A stretch of DNA of 64,000 nt from Maniola hyperantus (GCF_902806685.2 NC_048553.1:4757099-4821098); one strand, 5' to 3'. Shown: positions 31,853-43,035, numbered from the stretch's first letter. The notes: generated by a model from the sequence alone, not told the origin. A program made the numbers and translations.

Positions 31853-31985
31853 TGTCAAACTCAGGCCAAACCTGTGATTACACCAATACAATTACAAGCG
31901 CCCTCCACAATTTTGCATCGAGAAATTTAATACCGATAACTTGCCCCAGTTTCAAACCTCTACTTAAATCACACTAAAGATGCCT
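31853..31985 (-). repeat. Unclassified dispersed repeat I, copy 3 (inverted)
   Basis: The complement reads aggtttgaaactggggcaag then ggtgtaatcacaggtttggc, matching the centre of copies 1 and 2. Confidence 0.5.
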
Positions 31986-32037
31986 AAATTTAGCTTGCGC
32001 GTAGGTGCCTAGTAACATTTTGCGTGTCTAAATATAA

Positions 32038-32272
32038 TCAGTACCCATATTATAAATGCGAAACTGTGTTTGTTTGTTAGTTTGTTGGTCTATTGGTTTG
32101 TTGGTTTGTCCCTCAATCACATCGCAACGGAGCAACGGAACGACGTGATTTTTTGCATGGGTATAGTTAAAGACCTGGAAAGTAACATAGGCTACTTTTT
32201 ATCCCAGAAAATCAATGAGTACCCACGGGAAAAACCTAAATCCACGCGTACGAAGTCGCGGGCATCAGCTAG
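32038..32272 (+). mobile_element. Hel-A Helitron, complete
   Basis: TCAGTACCCATATTATAAAT at the 5' end, a long tggtttgttggtttgt tract, gacgtgattttttgcatggg, hairpin gcgtacgaagtcgcgg and CTAG at 32269-32272. Flanks A and T. Confidence 0.85.
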
Positions 32273-32669
32273 TTAGTTTATAATATGTCTAATGAAATAT
32301 GGCTTGCACAAGCATTTTTCATTAAAATAGTGGAAATAAAATAAAGCACCAATTTGAATGTTACCTTGTTGTCTACTTTGTCTATACAAATACGCCTAGG
32401 TCTCTAACTACACTCTGCGCTTTCAACTGCCTGTACGGATGCCTCATGTTCGGTAGCAATAGTGCACGCATCAAACCCTGTGGTGCATGCAATAACACAC
32501 GCACTATTTTGCGTCCTCTGCGTTGTTTGCGATGCACATGCAACCTTTATCCCAAACGTATATACCTACTTCCAGTTCATTTGTGGGTGACCTTTGTCCA
32601 AAAGACGGTCAATATAGGTAATTTGTTCTCAACCCAATCCAAATCCATAGTAATTAGTAGGTAATATTT
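32273..32669. other. No recognised feature
   Basis: A short open frame here is not coding-like. Nothing identified. Confidence 0.45.
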
Positions 32670-32873
32670 TAAATCCAAAAGTGAAACTATATAACTATAT
32701 GTTTTATCACTTTATTATGGCTCATCCATTTAACCGATTTTGACGAAATTAGGCATTGAGATAGCTTACACCCCGAAGACGGACATAGGCTACTTTTACC
32801 GCGAAAATTCAAAAAATTCCACATAAAATCTACACAAAAACTCTACGCAGGCCATGTCGCGAGCATGATCTAA
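32670..32873 (+). mobile_element. Hel-A, degenerate, first of a tandem pair
   Basis: tttattatggctcatccatt, gacgaaattaggcattgaga and gccatgtcgcgagcatgat then CTAA at 32870-32873. The next element begins at the following base. Confidence 0.6.
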
Positions 32874-33094
32874 TCCATACTTGATATAATATTATGAATG
32901 CGAAAGAGTCTCTGTCTGTCTGTCTGCTAGCTTTTCATGGCCCAACCGTTCAACCAATTTTGATCAAATTTGGTACAGAGTTAGCTTACATCCCGGAACG
33001 GACATAGGCTACTTTTTATCCCGGAAAATTAAGAAGTTCCCACGGGATTAAAAAAACCTATATCCACGCGGACGAAGTCACGGGCATCATCTTG
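32874..33094 (+). mobile_element. Hel-A, second of a tandem pair
   Basis: It begins TCCATACTTGATATAATA directly after the CTAA of its neighbour and ends gtcacgggcatcatCTTG (33091-33094) before T. Internal sequence is close to the family norm, so it is younger than the first member. Confidence 0.75.
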
Positions 33095-33360
33095 TAGAAA
33101 ATATTTCTTTTATAAAATTCATATTTTGGAAATTGAACCTAATAATTCAATGTTAAGTGGCATGGTGATTGCACCGCACCGCAGTAAATTATAGGCTAAG
33201 AGGCCGTTGCATTATTGCGAAGTTATGAAACGGCAACAATAGCGCCTATTGTGCTGGTTCTGTATTCAGCCTTTATCGACGAAGCGTTGCCAAATTCACA
33301 CATGCATAGACTATTACAGGTTATGTCACATACATACATGTTGTTAGTAAATAATAGTAG

Positions 33361-33660
33361 ATTATTCAACACGGGGGTAATGTAACCTCTTATGTTCCGG
33401 GCGCGGGAGTAAATCCCAAGCGTAACGAGGGATTCGAACGTAGCAAAGGGTGTTGCGTCTAGAACTCTAGAACCTTTAGTGAAGCGAGAGGTCTAGGGGC
33501 GCCCAAGAAGATAACAGCATTTCCCTTGCGTTGAATACTCTCTACTTTTCACAACTCGTTAGACCAACGTAGCCATCACCCTTCGAAGCGAGATAACAAT
33601 ATATTCAAATCATGCGAGTAAGGAGGACGTCATCATTCTTCGATGCAATGAGACAGTAAT
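33361..33660 (+). repeat. Dispersed repeat L, copy 1
   Basis: It contains gaatactctctacttttcac, aactcgttagaccaacgtag and ccatcacccttcgaagcgag. A shorter relative is at 38.8 kb. Class unknown. Confidence 0.4.
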
Positions 33661-34012
33661 ATTTGAATAAACTAAAACCATTCCAAAGATAGAATGAATA
33701 GAAATTTCTTCGGATGCAGGATTCTTTCTAAATTCAAATCACATTACAATCCTTAGGGGTAATGGATTTCAGTACAACATTACAACCCCACTGAGCCTAA
33801 TGACGTGCCTACTTTAACTTTAGATAACAGGTCGTGTAATAAGGCATAATCGCACAAATGTTGTGAAAAGGTCTTATGACCTACATTTTGTGTGTTAACA
33901 AAAGCCCAGACATACTTATTGAGCGGAGAAACTTTTCCCAGCTTCTCATCTAGGTATGGGTTTTATAAAAAGTTTATTTAATATGAAACTTTCGTAAACT
34001 CAATCATATATC

Positions 34013-34067
34013 GGTATAGCTGATACCTACTTGTGCCTACCCGGCACAAGTAGGTATCAGCTATACC
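34013..34067. repeat. Perfect 24-bp hairpin
   Basis: Arms 34013-34036 and 34044-34067 are exact complements (ggtatagctgatacctactt and so on) with a 7-nt loop ctacccg. No flanking duplication is obvious. Confidence 0.9.
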
Positions 34068-34806
34068 TAGCAACTTAACTTAGGTTCAAGGCATAATATC
34101 ACAGCAGTAGAAATCACGCCAGGCTGCGTCTTTTCTACGCAAAGTAAACTGAATTTTATATTTACTACGTACCTAATGTACTCCATAATTGTTTCTGAAG
34201 AAAAAAGCCTCTGCAAATGTGAGAGACGACGTGCGTATGTCGTATAAAATGTCGAGTTTATTTTTGATACACTCTAGAAAAGACGCGTCGATTCGCTTTA
34301 ACTCTGCTACAATGTGCTTTGAGCTTTAGCAACAGCACTGGGTAGAAAATAGCCAACAATAGGATGTTTTGATTAATTTCGTTGATTTTCAATTTAGTTC
34401 ATAAAAGCTACCAAAATTTTAAAGGGTCTATTTTTAGTTAATATTTTTATCCCCCAATATTGACCGAGTCTCAATTGGGCTGGAACGGTCGTCCCATCAA
34501 TCTACTATTATTTGTGGAACAACAGTCTTGTATTCAATATTTATGGTTCACCTATTAATATCCTTTTCATTCACAAAGTGGATTTAACGACGCATAAAGA
34601 GCTGAACTTATTTCATCCCCTAAAATTCAACTTTTATGAAATGGTTGTTTCATTAATCTCCTACTGTAATATTTATGGTACCTACAACAATTTTGCTTTC
34701 ATTATTTATCAATTTCGTTCAATGAGCGGATTTGTGAAGACTAAATCGAGCTTAATTTTTGTAATCCTTATTTTGTTCAAGGTACAGTTAAGGCAGTTTT
34801 ATCTAC
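34068..34806. other. No recognised gene
   Basis: A 103-codon open frame (34512-34823, plus) is AT-driven, hydrophobic and without recognised motifs. I do not regard it as a gene. Confidence 0.45.
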
Positions 34807-34931
34807 TAAAGGTTGGTTTTTAATCGCCAGATAAACTTTAACTAACGAATTTTTACCTTAAATATATTTCCTCTAGGTGCAAAAAATGTAAAACCTTAAT
34901 ATTTCTCAGATGATTAAAAATCCAGCCCTAA
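34807..34931. mobile_element. PIF/Harbinger-like MITE (MITE-N), copy 2
   Basis: ggttggtttttaatcgccag and ctcagatgattaaaaatcca then gccc are diverged versions of the terminal repeats at 29.97 kb. TAA occurs at 34807-34809 and 34929-34931. Confidence 0.6.
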
Positions 34932-35584
34932 ATCCTTTTCTAATATAAAACACAAAAATGTTTCTATCCGTTATAGTCCTTGACACCATCCAACTGATGT
35001 GCCCCAAACCAGTTTCATTAGAATTTCAATAATGTAAAGATGGTTTTAGACCACTAAAACAATGCATTAGACACATTTTTTTTAGTAGTAGCTAACTAGC
35101 CTAGCTATTAGTCTCTATATATTGCCAAAATATTATCTCTATACAAACATAAAGTAGAACCCAAAGACCTGTCTTCGTACTTAACAAACAAGAGTTTCCG
35201 AACTGAATAGACAACTTTTAATGGACTGAACGTAGTATAAGTAGTTCCAACTGCTTTTGCCAAGCAATGTATCTTATCTTTCGAACAATCGCTTACGAAC
35301 GTAGCGATAAAGGCTCGAACAGACACAAAGCGCTATGTCGATAGCGACGAACGAACGGCACTTTACGTAATATTTGTGATACAAGCAAATACACGAAGCA
35401 CGTTGCCATGCTCTTCAATGTATACCTTTAAATAGAGATCGTTACCGTAAACAATCTTTTAACCTGGAATATTTATTTTGACGTCTAACCTACGGTATTT
35501 ATGGTCAAGGAATTCATTTTAAACAATAAATGCCTGCGATTTTTCTTAACTTTTATGTTCTGCGCCTAATATTATTTATTTATA
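34932..35584. other. No recognised feature
   Basis: Nothing identified. Confidence 0.45.
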
Positions 35585-35790
35585 TTTAAAAGATAATAAT
35601 ATAGCCATGTTAATTATGACTAATATTCCCCTATCCAGTCCAACTTAGCTTAAAGCAGTCTCATCAAGAAAATCTTTCACTTATTAATTTTTTAAGCTGA
35701 TTTACTGTCAGGAAAATGATTAAAGGTCCTGCCCACTTTAGGCATAAATGCAGAAAAATTAAAAGCAGGCACCTGCAATCGAACTACCAA
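35585..35790 (-). mobile_element. SINE-S, strongly diverged
   Basis: tagccatgttaattatgact then aatattcccctatccagtcc matches the tail half. Near the right end gcaatcgaactacc is a worn B-box region. The middle has diverged. Confidence 0.5.
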
Positions 35791-35812
35791 TGTAAGAATT
35801 TTTTAAATCAGC

Positions 35813-36154
35813 TCAGCAGCCGATCTTAAAATGTGCTTCATATGTGTTTAGGCCTTTAGATCGAGTCCAAGCTCCGAGTTGCGCTAGTATCTTGAGCTCA
35901 ATGTCTATAAGTGTTATGGCCACGACGTAAGTTACAATTTGAAACTGTTCTACTAGGCAAATGTTATTCAGTGCCAAGTGGGTAAATGTATTAGGTAAGG
36001 TATAAAAATATACAATGCGGTTATATAAAACGTAAGTTGAATTTAAGTTGCCTTGAGTTTCGGTGAGTGGAGAGGAAGTGCGATCAGTAAAAAAAGAAAA
36101 CCAAAAAAGAAAAGAGAATAGACTGTACCCAAATCTGAAGTCGGTATAAAACAT
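35813..36154 (-). other. 113-codon open frame, last third coding-like
   Basis: The first two thirds are AT-driven and unconvincing, but the last 40 codons (about 35945-35813) read VTYVVAITLIDIELKILAQL then GAWTRSKGLNTYEAHFKIGC before a stop, with mixed third positions and normal codons. No family is recognised. It could be an exon or a fragment of an unrecognised element. Confidence 0.2.
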
Positions 36155-36340
36155 TTTTTAGCCCTTCAATTTGCCTTTACAGTACTTTAGATATCACACC
36201 CCTGACAAAAATCATTTACTATTGACAAGGACAGCGCTATGCGTAAATCGAGCGGGACAAGGACAACACTTCATATTCATAACGCTACTAGACATACCTT
36301 TACGTTGCGGGCGTAGGGGGTTGAGTGTCGATTTTATGTA

Positions 36341-36548
36341 CTAGCTTATGCTCGCGACTTCGTCCGCGTGAACTACACAAATTTCAAACCCCTATTTCAC
36401 CATCTTAGGGGTTGAATTTTCAAAAATCCTTTCTTAGCGGACGTCTACGACATATTGGTTGTCTGTATGCCATTTCAGCCCGATCTACCCAGTGATTTGA
36501 GCTGTGCATTGATAGATCAGTCAGTCAGCTTTTTCTATAATATATAGA
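36341..36548 (-). mobile_element. Hel-B Helitron, complete
   Basis: CTAG 36341-36344, hairpin gcgacttcgtccgcg, ttaggggttgaattttcaaa, and the complement of TC ending at 36548. Flanks A and T. Only two GTCA units. Confidence 0.8.
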
Positions 36549-37082
36549 TAAGTAGGTTCGTACTAAATTAAAGATGAACTAAATTAAATTACAAAATCGT
36601 TCAATTTTTACTAGATTTTAATACAAAAGTAAGCCCCTACTATTTATAAAAGCAATTCAGATGCTATTAACATATACTTACTCGTAATATATAACGGATG
36701 TTAGCGTAATAACGAAGCGAGCGTCTTTTAACACAGCGTAATAGGGCTGTAAAACATCGATAAAAATCGGCGGAGATTTATCGAGCTAGACAAACAGAGT
36801 CGCATTTGTCTCAATTATCTTGACAGCTCATCTGTCAATCAGCGTCCCGGTGGAGTGATTCGTTACCGATTTGTGTGCGAGAAAAAGGAACAGCTTAACG
36901 AATATTATTTAATTTTTATTAAAGATATGAGTGCATATTATTATCACGCACCCGAGGAAACGATAATAATATGGAAAAGTTAAGAGGAGTTTATTCTTAA
37001 GTTTCTTAGTTAATATTCAGATGAGAACCTTGAGAACCAAACTACGTTAGTATGAACAGCGCTTAGGGTTTCTTTTAACCCA
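36549..37082. other. No recognised feature
   Basis: Nothing identified. Confidence 0.45.
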
Positions 37083-37320
37083 GTTCATCATCATCATCAT
37101 GATCTACCCATCACCGGCTCACTACAGAGCACGGGTCTCCTCTCAGACTGAGAAGGGTTTTGGCCATAGTCTACCACGCTGGCCATGTGCGGATTGGTAG
37201 ATTTCACACACCTTTGAGAACATTATGGAGAACTCTTAGGCATGCAGGTTTCCTCACGATGTTTTCCTTCACCGGTAAAGCAAGTGATATTTAATTAATT
37301 AAAACGCACATAACACATTA
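37083..37320 (-). mobile_element. SINE-E, inverted
   Basis: It begins with (ATC)n, then ccatcaccggctcactacag, gagaagggttttggccatag, taccacgctggccatgtgcg and gatgttttccttcaccggta. Head missing. Confidence 0.75.
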
Positions 37321-37586
37321 AATAGCAAGTATTCGAGATTTATTAAGACTAATAAATAATGTGACGCGGCACCGGGACCGCAAAAAGCTTTGAAGCTCCA
37401 GTGACCATAACTCAGAAAATTTAATCATGGCACAAGTTGGGAACTTGAGTCGGACTTAGTTGCTTAGTTGCTATTGCACGGTGTTCCAAGTTGTATAGCT
37501 CTATGGTTTTATAGATTTTTAAAACACATCCAATGTACTTAAAACAGATGTTTGTTAAAATATACATATTTGAAGAATATTAGAAA

Positions 37587-37815
37587 CTAGATGATGTAAG
37601 CGACTTCATCCACGTGGAACGAATGAATAAATGAATACTTTTATTGTACACCACAAAATTATTGCAGAAAAACACACAAACGAAAACGAAAATATAGGCG
37701 TAGATTTTGGTTTAAAAAACTCTTCGATTTTTCGGAGAAGCAAGATGTACCAAATTTTTCATCAAAATCGGTTAAGCGGATGGGTAAAGCCACACTTTGG
37801 CATTTATATGGATTT
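37587..37815 (-). mobile_element. Hel-A Helitron interrupted by a retroposon tail
   Basis: The 3' end (actagatgatgtaagcgact, cacgtgga) is separated from its continuation (aggcgtagattttggtttaa) by about 75 bp at 37621-37695. The insert includes aatacttttattgtacacca and an A-rich end, like the LINE tail at 6.35 kb. The rest ends acactttggcatttatatgg. Confidence 0.6.
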
Positions 37816-38778
37816 GAAGCTATTTGTTTTAAATGGAGATTTAAAGATGGAGATGGAGATTATGAAAATATATAGCTTGTGCAAAGAGTAATTAAAGATT
37901 AAAGTTTTAATGCCCGCTACCTGCCTAACCTAGTTACTTTGGGCACTTGGTGCTAAAGAACAACTAATTCAAACCCTTGAAAGTGTACGGGAGCAGTGTG
38001 TTGTGGGTAACGACCTCAACCATAACAATATAAAGAAGACCTTTATACGAGCGAATGTCATGATAGGCCCCTCTGTTGGTCCGACCGTTGAATCTTGAAA
38101 TTTGTAGGTATATAATATTATTATATAGGCTTCTGAGGTTAACACTTCGTTAGCGTGATTCAGACTTCATAGTGATTGATTAAAAATGACGATTGCCACA
38201 AAATATGAGACCTATATCGTGTCGCTGTCGTACATTATAAAATGGTCTTCAAAAGTAAGCGCTCAGTTTAACGGGTATTACTTTGGAAAATCTTTGGATC
38301 GCAGGTCTCATTTCAATTTTACTTGTGACATTCAAAGTTTGAATATTCCTACAATTTATGATAGCTGTATGAGAGTATCTACTTAAAACTTTTTATGTGA
38401 GTTTACCTACGTAAATTTCTTCGAATTGATGGAGTTGGACGAGTTAGATAACAATATATTCGGGACAATAACGTGTAAAATTAAATCTATGAAATGGATA
38501 GGCAGGTATCTACCAGATTTTACCGTGTAAATGACATATTGAAATGTTAAATGGAAGAATTTCGAGATTTCTTCAACCTCTTTAGCCAAGTTTTGAAAGT
38601 TAAACTTTAGTTCAGCATTTTATGTAGATATTTAGCACCGACGCATTTGCACACGGTAGCGAAAACGAAGCGATTACATTTAAAAAAAAAAATTACCGCT
38701 TTTTGCCTGTACCTACGATATAGGCATACCGCATACTGCAGATTTATTGTATGATGCGTTCAGAATGCAATCTTTAGG
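37816..38778. other. No recognised feature
   Basis: Nothing identified; short open frames only. Confidence 0.45.
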
Positions 38779-38900
38779 TTAGGTTCAGGGGCGCTTAGAC
38801 TAATACAGTATTACCCCCCAAGTTCAATACTCTACTTTTCACACCTCGTAAGACAATAAAATCAAAATCTTCATATGCTTAAATAGGTACCTACCTATCT
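38779..38900 (+). repeat. Dispersed repeat L, copy 2
   Basis: aggttcaggggcgcttagac and caatactctacttttcacac then ctcgtaagaca match the copy at 33.4-33.6 kb. Confidence 0.4.
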
Positions 38901-39576
38901 GTCTTTAGCGGTTTCTGGGAGCAAATCGTTTATTACACTTTGAGCATTAAATAGTTTTTCGCGTATCTTTCATCCGATTTAGTTAAAACTTGTACAGTTG
39001 TTGTTTAACAAGGAACGGTTTGACAAACCTATTACAAGTTTACAACGCATGAGCATTAGCTGAGATAAGTGTTCTGTACAGTTTACAAGAAAAAAGAACT
39101 AGTCAAGACGAATTCTCTGTTACACAGAACTCAGTTCATACTTACAATGTTGTAAGCTGTATTTGATAATTTTTGCAATTAATGCGTCCTTGCAGAAAAT
39201 TGACGATCTGTTTGAAACCTTTTACGTATTTTGTTTCATTTAACTTACCCCATATCTTGGAAGATAAATTGTTAAAGTGTATCTCTAGGTTGCAATCAGT
39301 GTTTAAAGTGGTAAGTGTTCAAGAATTATCTTCACGTTTCCTCATAGTTACGAGGCGGGGTGGAGGCACGCTCGCGCTAATGGGTGGAGTTGTAACAACA
39401 TACGGCTCTTTGCTAACTTTACGTACATTAGTGCTCTGTTGCAGATCTTGTTTTGATAATGTTGCACTTTTAGAGATCTTGCAAAGAGATTCACAGCCCA
39501 ATTTACACAAAGTGTTTTTGCAGTTAAAATAAATGTATAAAAAATTACAAGTTGCAATGTCTTTATTTCATACTAG
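38901..39576. other. No recognised gene
   Basis: A 119-codon open frame (39173-39532, plus) crosses this stretch. It has no recognised motif, and the opposite strand is open in two frames as well, so I treat it as non-coding. A GC-rich patch lies at 39350-39390. Confidence 0.4.
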
Positions 39577-39835
39577 CTGACCCGTCCCAGCACTCCCAGT
39601 CGGTCGAGAAGAATTTATAAAATAAAAAAATTCAAAAAAATAAAAACCAACTTCACACACACAGTAGGTAACCACAAACACTAAAAAGAAAAAATAATTT
39701 AATTTACTATTTTTTGGAGCCGGTGCCTTGTTTAAACCACCTTAGAATCAAAATCGTATTGAAATCTGTTCATTAGTTTGAGAATAATTATGCAAAGACA
39801 TACATACAAACAGCCAGACCAAGGCGTTATACCTA
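39577..39835 (-). mobile_element. Hel-J Helitron with foldback-G sequence inside
   Basis: The left end tagctgacccgtcccagcac and the right part aatctgttcattagtttgag resemble Hel-J. Between them ataaaaaccaacttcacaca, aacactaaaaagaaaaaata and tttttggagccggtgcc match the arm of the foldback at 61.1 kb. Confidence 0.45.
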
Positions 39836-39988
39836 CTTATGAGACTCCTCTTTTACGTCAAGGGTTGAAAAATAAAGATGGATGCTGTTGTTTACCTGAA
39901 ACAAATATAAATATTTCCTTTAAATAACTTCTAACGTTTTGCAATCACGTTAAAAGGGGCCTTGTAACTTTAACTTAAATATAATTTA

Positions 39989-40176
39989 CTAGTCGATGCT
40001 TGCGACTTCGTTCGCGTGGATATAGGTTTTAAAAAATTAAGAATTAAAAGTTTAATGTGTTCAATGTTAATCCATTTCAGCCAAATCTGTCCGTCCAGTA
40101 GTTTTTGCGTGAAAGAGTAATAAAAATACACACATAAGTACATACGCACAAAATTTTGGCTTTATAGTATTAGTGT
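39989..40176 (-). mobile_element. Helitron-type element (Hel-J relative)
   Basis: CTAG 39989-39992, hairpin gcgacttcgttcgcg, ttcagccaaatctgtccgtc, and ttggctttatagtattag at the other end. Confidence 0.55.
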
Positions 40177-40680
40177 GATTAAAATAAAACATTACAACAG
40201 AGGGCTTAAAGTAATAGTTCTGCATCATCCCGCACCGCAGTTCATTTGACCTTACCTGTCGTAACATTAAACGCTTCTGACTAATTAATGGCACTGCGCT
40301 TGGCTTAATGGAGGGGAGTGCTGGGTGGTAGGAATACTGCATTAGATCTTATTGAGACTAAAGTAATCAAAATTGTAGTCAAATTGTATTAAAAGAACTG
40401 TCTCTTTCATGAAATTTTATGTTTAGAGTATCAGTCAAAAACGGCTATTTAAATAGAAGAAAAATAGTAGGTTAAAATAGATTTTGTGTATAGTAGAAAA
40501 AAAAGGATAGTAGATTTTGTGAAAAAAAAAGTAATATTTTATTGCAGTGCTAAAAGTAAAGTAAAGAAAGTTATGCAAAGACCCTTATGATTAATGAATT
40601 ACACATTACTTACTATACGTGGTTTACACACACCATAAATATCTATTAATGTATGACGGAAATGTGGTACCGTATTTGCC
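40177..40680. other. No recognised feature
   Basis: AT-rich. Nothing identified. Confidence 0.45.
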
Positions 40681-40746
40681 ATGCAGTGCGTTTATGAGTA
40701 AGGGTCTAATCTTTTGATTAGACCCTTACTCATAAACGCACTGCAT
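40681..40746. repeat. Perfect 31-bp hairpin with TTTT loop
   Basis: Arms 40681-40711 and 40716-40746 are exact complements; the arm begins atgcagtgcgtttatgagta. The 4-nt loop is unusually short for two independent insertions and suggests a single inverted-duplication event. Confidence 0.9.
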
Positions 40747-41136
40747 AATCAAATAATTATAGAGTTGTTGTTACATTTAAAACGTATCAAAATTCAAAAC
40801 AAACTGCTCACACTGTTAATAATTGCTGTTAGTTAGCAACGACTGTAAGCAATGAACATAGAAGTGAACTAAAAGCGAGAGAAAAGTGATTCGCAAAGAG
40901 GAGTGACAAAATATACAGCCTTAACTCTTTACCGCTTAAAGCTTGAAATTCGCTCATAAATTTTACAGGGAGCCGCCTTATCTCCGAGCTGAAGCTATTT
41001 ATTGCTACAAATCGACGGGTACGAAACAACTTTTAGGCAAAAATAAATTCCTTAAATGCAATTCGGTCCTGAAATGCCATATACACTTTCTTTGTTGCTA
41101 AAAATTTATGCCATTGAAGAAGTTTCTATGTTTACC
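40747..41136. other. No recognised feature
   Basis: Nothing identified. Confidence 0.45.
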
Positions 41137-41540
41137 GAGCCTCAATAGCTCAACGGTTAAGGAGCGGACTGAATTCCGAAAGGTTGCCGGTTTAAACCCC
41201 GCCCGTTGCACTATTGTCGTATCCCTACTCCTAGCACAAGCTTTTCGCTTAATTGGAGGGGAAAGGGAAATATCCATACTTCCATACTAATATTATAAAT
41301 GCGAAAGTGTGTCTGTCTGTCTCTCTGTCTGTCTGTCAGTCTGCTAGCTTTTCACGGCCCATCCGTTCCACCGATTTCAATGAAATTTGGCACATAGATA
41401 GCTTGCATCCCGCGCTACTTTTATCCCGGAAAATCAAAGAGTTCCCACGGGATTTTTAACAATGTAAATCTACACGGACGAAGTTGCGGGCATCATCTAG
41501 TTAGTCATAATTAAAAAGGCTAATATTCATTAAAAAAAAC
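41137..41540 (+). mobile_element. SINE-S split by a Helitron
   Basis: The head gagcctcaatagctcaacgg with a worn B-box (ggtttaaaccccg) and body cactattgtcgtatccctac run to gggaaata (41272). The sequence resumes at 41501 with ttagtcataattaaaaaggc, taatattcat and an A-rich tail. Removal of 41273-41500 restores the order seen in the intact copy at 11.5 kb. Confidence 0.85.
41273..41500 (+). mobile_element. Hel-A Helitron inserted in SINE-S
   Basis: It begins TCCATACTTCCATACTAATA, carries a (GTCT)n tract, tttcacggcccatccgttcc, hairpin acggacgaagttgcggg and ends CTAG at 41497-41500. The interrupted SINE supplies both flanks: A at 41272 and T at 41501, with no duplication. Confidence 0.9.
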
Positions 41541-42054
41541 GTAGTGTCTACCTTAGGTGGGTACACTCGTATGTGGTTATTATGTCAGCCCTCAAACCTT
41601 ATAACTATTAGCTAGTTTTGGTACAATCCCGAATCTGCCTAATCGTGAATCTGGCGAATCCAAAATCCGTCCAATAAGTAAAGGAAGTATAATAAAATAG
41701 CATATAATGTACCTACTGCCACGTGACATATCACAGTAATATTATAATATTAAAGAGGTAAGCTATGTAAGTTCGGATGAAGGGGGATAATCTCCGTAAC
41801 TAAAGATCCGACTCTGAAAATTAGTTCCCCGGTAGACAGCTACATCATCCCCGAGTGCTATAAATTATATCAATCAGACAAAGCCGATTTTCTATATTTT
41901 CTGGCTTTCACCCGCATCTGCTTTCGCGTGGACTTTTAAGTCCTAGATTCTAGGTACCTAATTTTTGTCCAAGAACAAAGTATCTATTGTCCTTCTACAG
42001 CTCGTATTCTCTATGACATTGAAATCGTATCTCACTCGTTCCCATGTGAATGTT
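41541..42054. other. No recognised feature
   Basis: Nothing identified. Confidence 0.45.
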
Positions 42055-42141
42055 TTTTTAATTTATAGACTAGCGCTTGGCTGCAATCAGACCTGATGGC
42101 AAGTGATGATGCAGCCTAAGATGGAGCACGCTTGCCTAGAA
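42055..42141 (+). repeat. Dispersed repeat P, copy 1
   Basis: agcgcttggctgcaatcaga, cctgatggcaagtgatgatg and cagcctaagatgga. An inverted relative is at 51.9 kb. Confidence 0.45.
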
Positions 42142-43035
42142 GATTCACTATTGATTTGATGGTGATTCGTTCATTCGTATGAGTGTGATTCGTCCTTATG
42201 GGAAGTGATGCTAAATCTAGACCAGATCTGAATATAGAAAATAACTGGGTTGCCCTAGTAATGTGAAATTGTATTAAAATATTCTGACTGGATTTCAAAT
42301 ATGAAATCGTTGAAATTGAAAATTTTAATATTTTGCTTGACAAAAGATTCCTATGGAAGATATCATGCTTATTATATTTTCCGTGCTCAGTCACCGCAGA
42401 CTAGAAAGGAAATTCTTTGACGCAACGTACTTTGTGGTGATCACAAAGTATCTACACTCACTCGTTGCTTCAATTTGTACCGAAAATATTTCATATTATA
42501 TAATAAATGTTATATTTTTCTAATAGGTGTATCGCCTATTTAAGTGTTAGTGTATGTTTTTTTTAAACTGGAGACTTATTCGGTAAGTTATTACTTATAG
42601 TATCTGATAGCAGATGTTTTAAATTAACTGTATATTTCAACCCATAAAACCTTCATTTATTTACAAAAGTCGGATTATAATAATAAAACTATTAATAAAA
42701 AGTGCTCATGTTTTCAATTTTCATGTTGTAGTGTTAAAAAGTACATAAGTGCAGTGTTTGTGTAATAGTGCTTGTGCTACTTTATTTTTCTAGGTCACAA
42801 GAACATAGTGAACTGTAAGTACGTGTCAGAATAAACTAAGGACAGTTACTGGACTGTAAATTAGATTTAAAAATTAATCATAAGTAGAAGTTTAAGCTAG
42901 AATAATATTACTTATTAGCCCATAGGCTAGATGGTAGTAGCAATAAAGCTACCATTTTATAATGGTGCTTTATGGTAGAAAAAAAAAAAAAAAAAAATGT
43001 TTTCAATATTTATCGAAATTCAAAAATAGGCTACA
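42142..43035. other. No recognised gene
   Basis: AT-rich, with a 19-A run ending near 42998 preceded by a loose ctaccat/atggtag inverted pair. Nothing else. Confidence 0.4.

Noticed and set aside
34512..34823. 103-codon open frame on the plus strand
   Set aside because: Composition-driven Phe/Ile/Leu/Asn-rich reading without domain features.
39173..39532. 119-codon open frame on the plus strand
   Set aside because: No recognised motif, overlapping open frames on the minus strand, and AT-driven composition except for one GC patch. Most likely chance.
42917..43000. A-run preceded by inverted ctaccat/atggtag as a retroposon end
   Set aside because: No body of a known SINE or LINE precedes it, and the inverted words are short.
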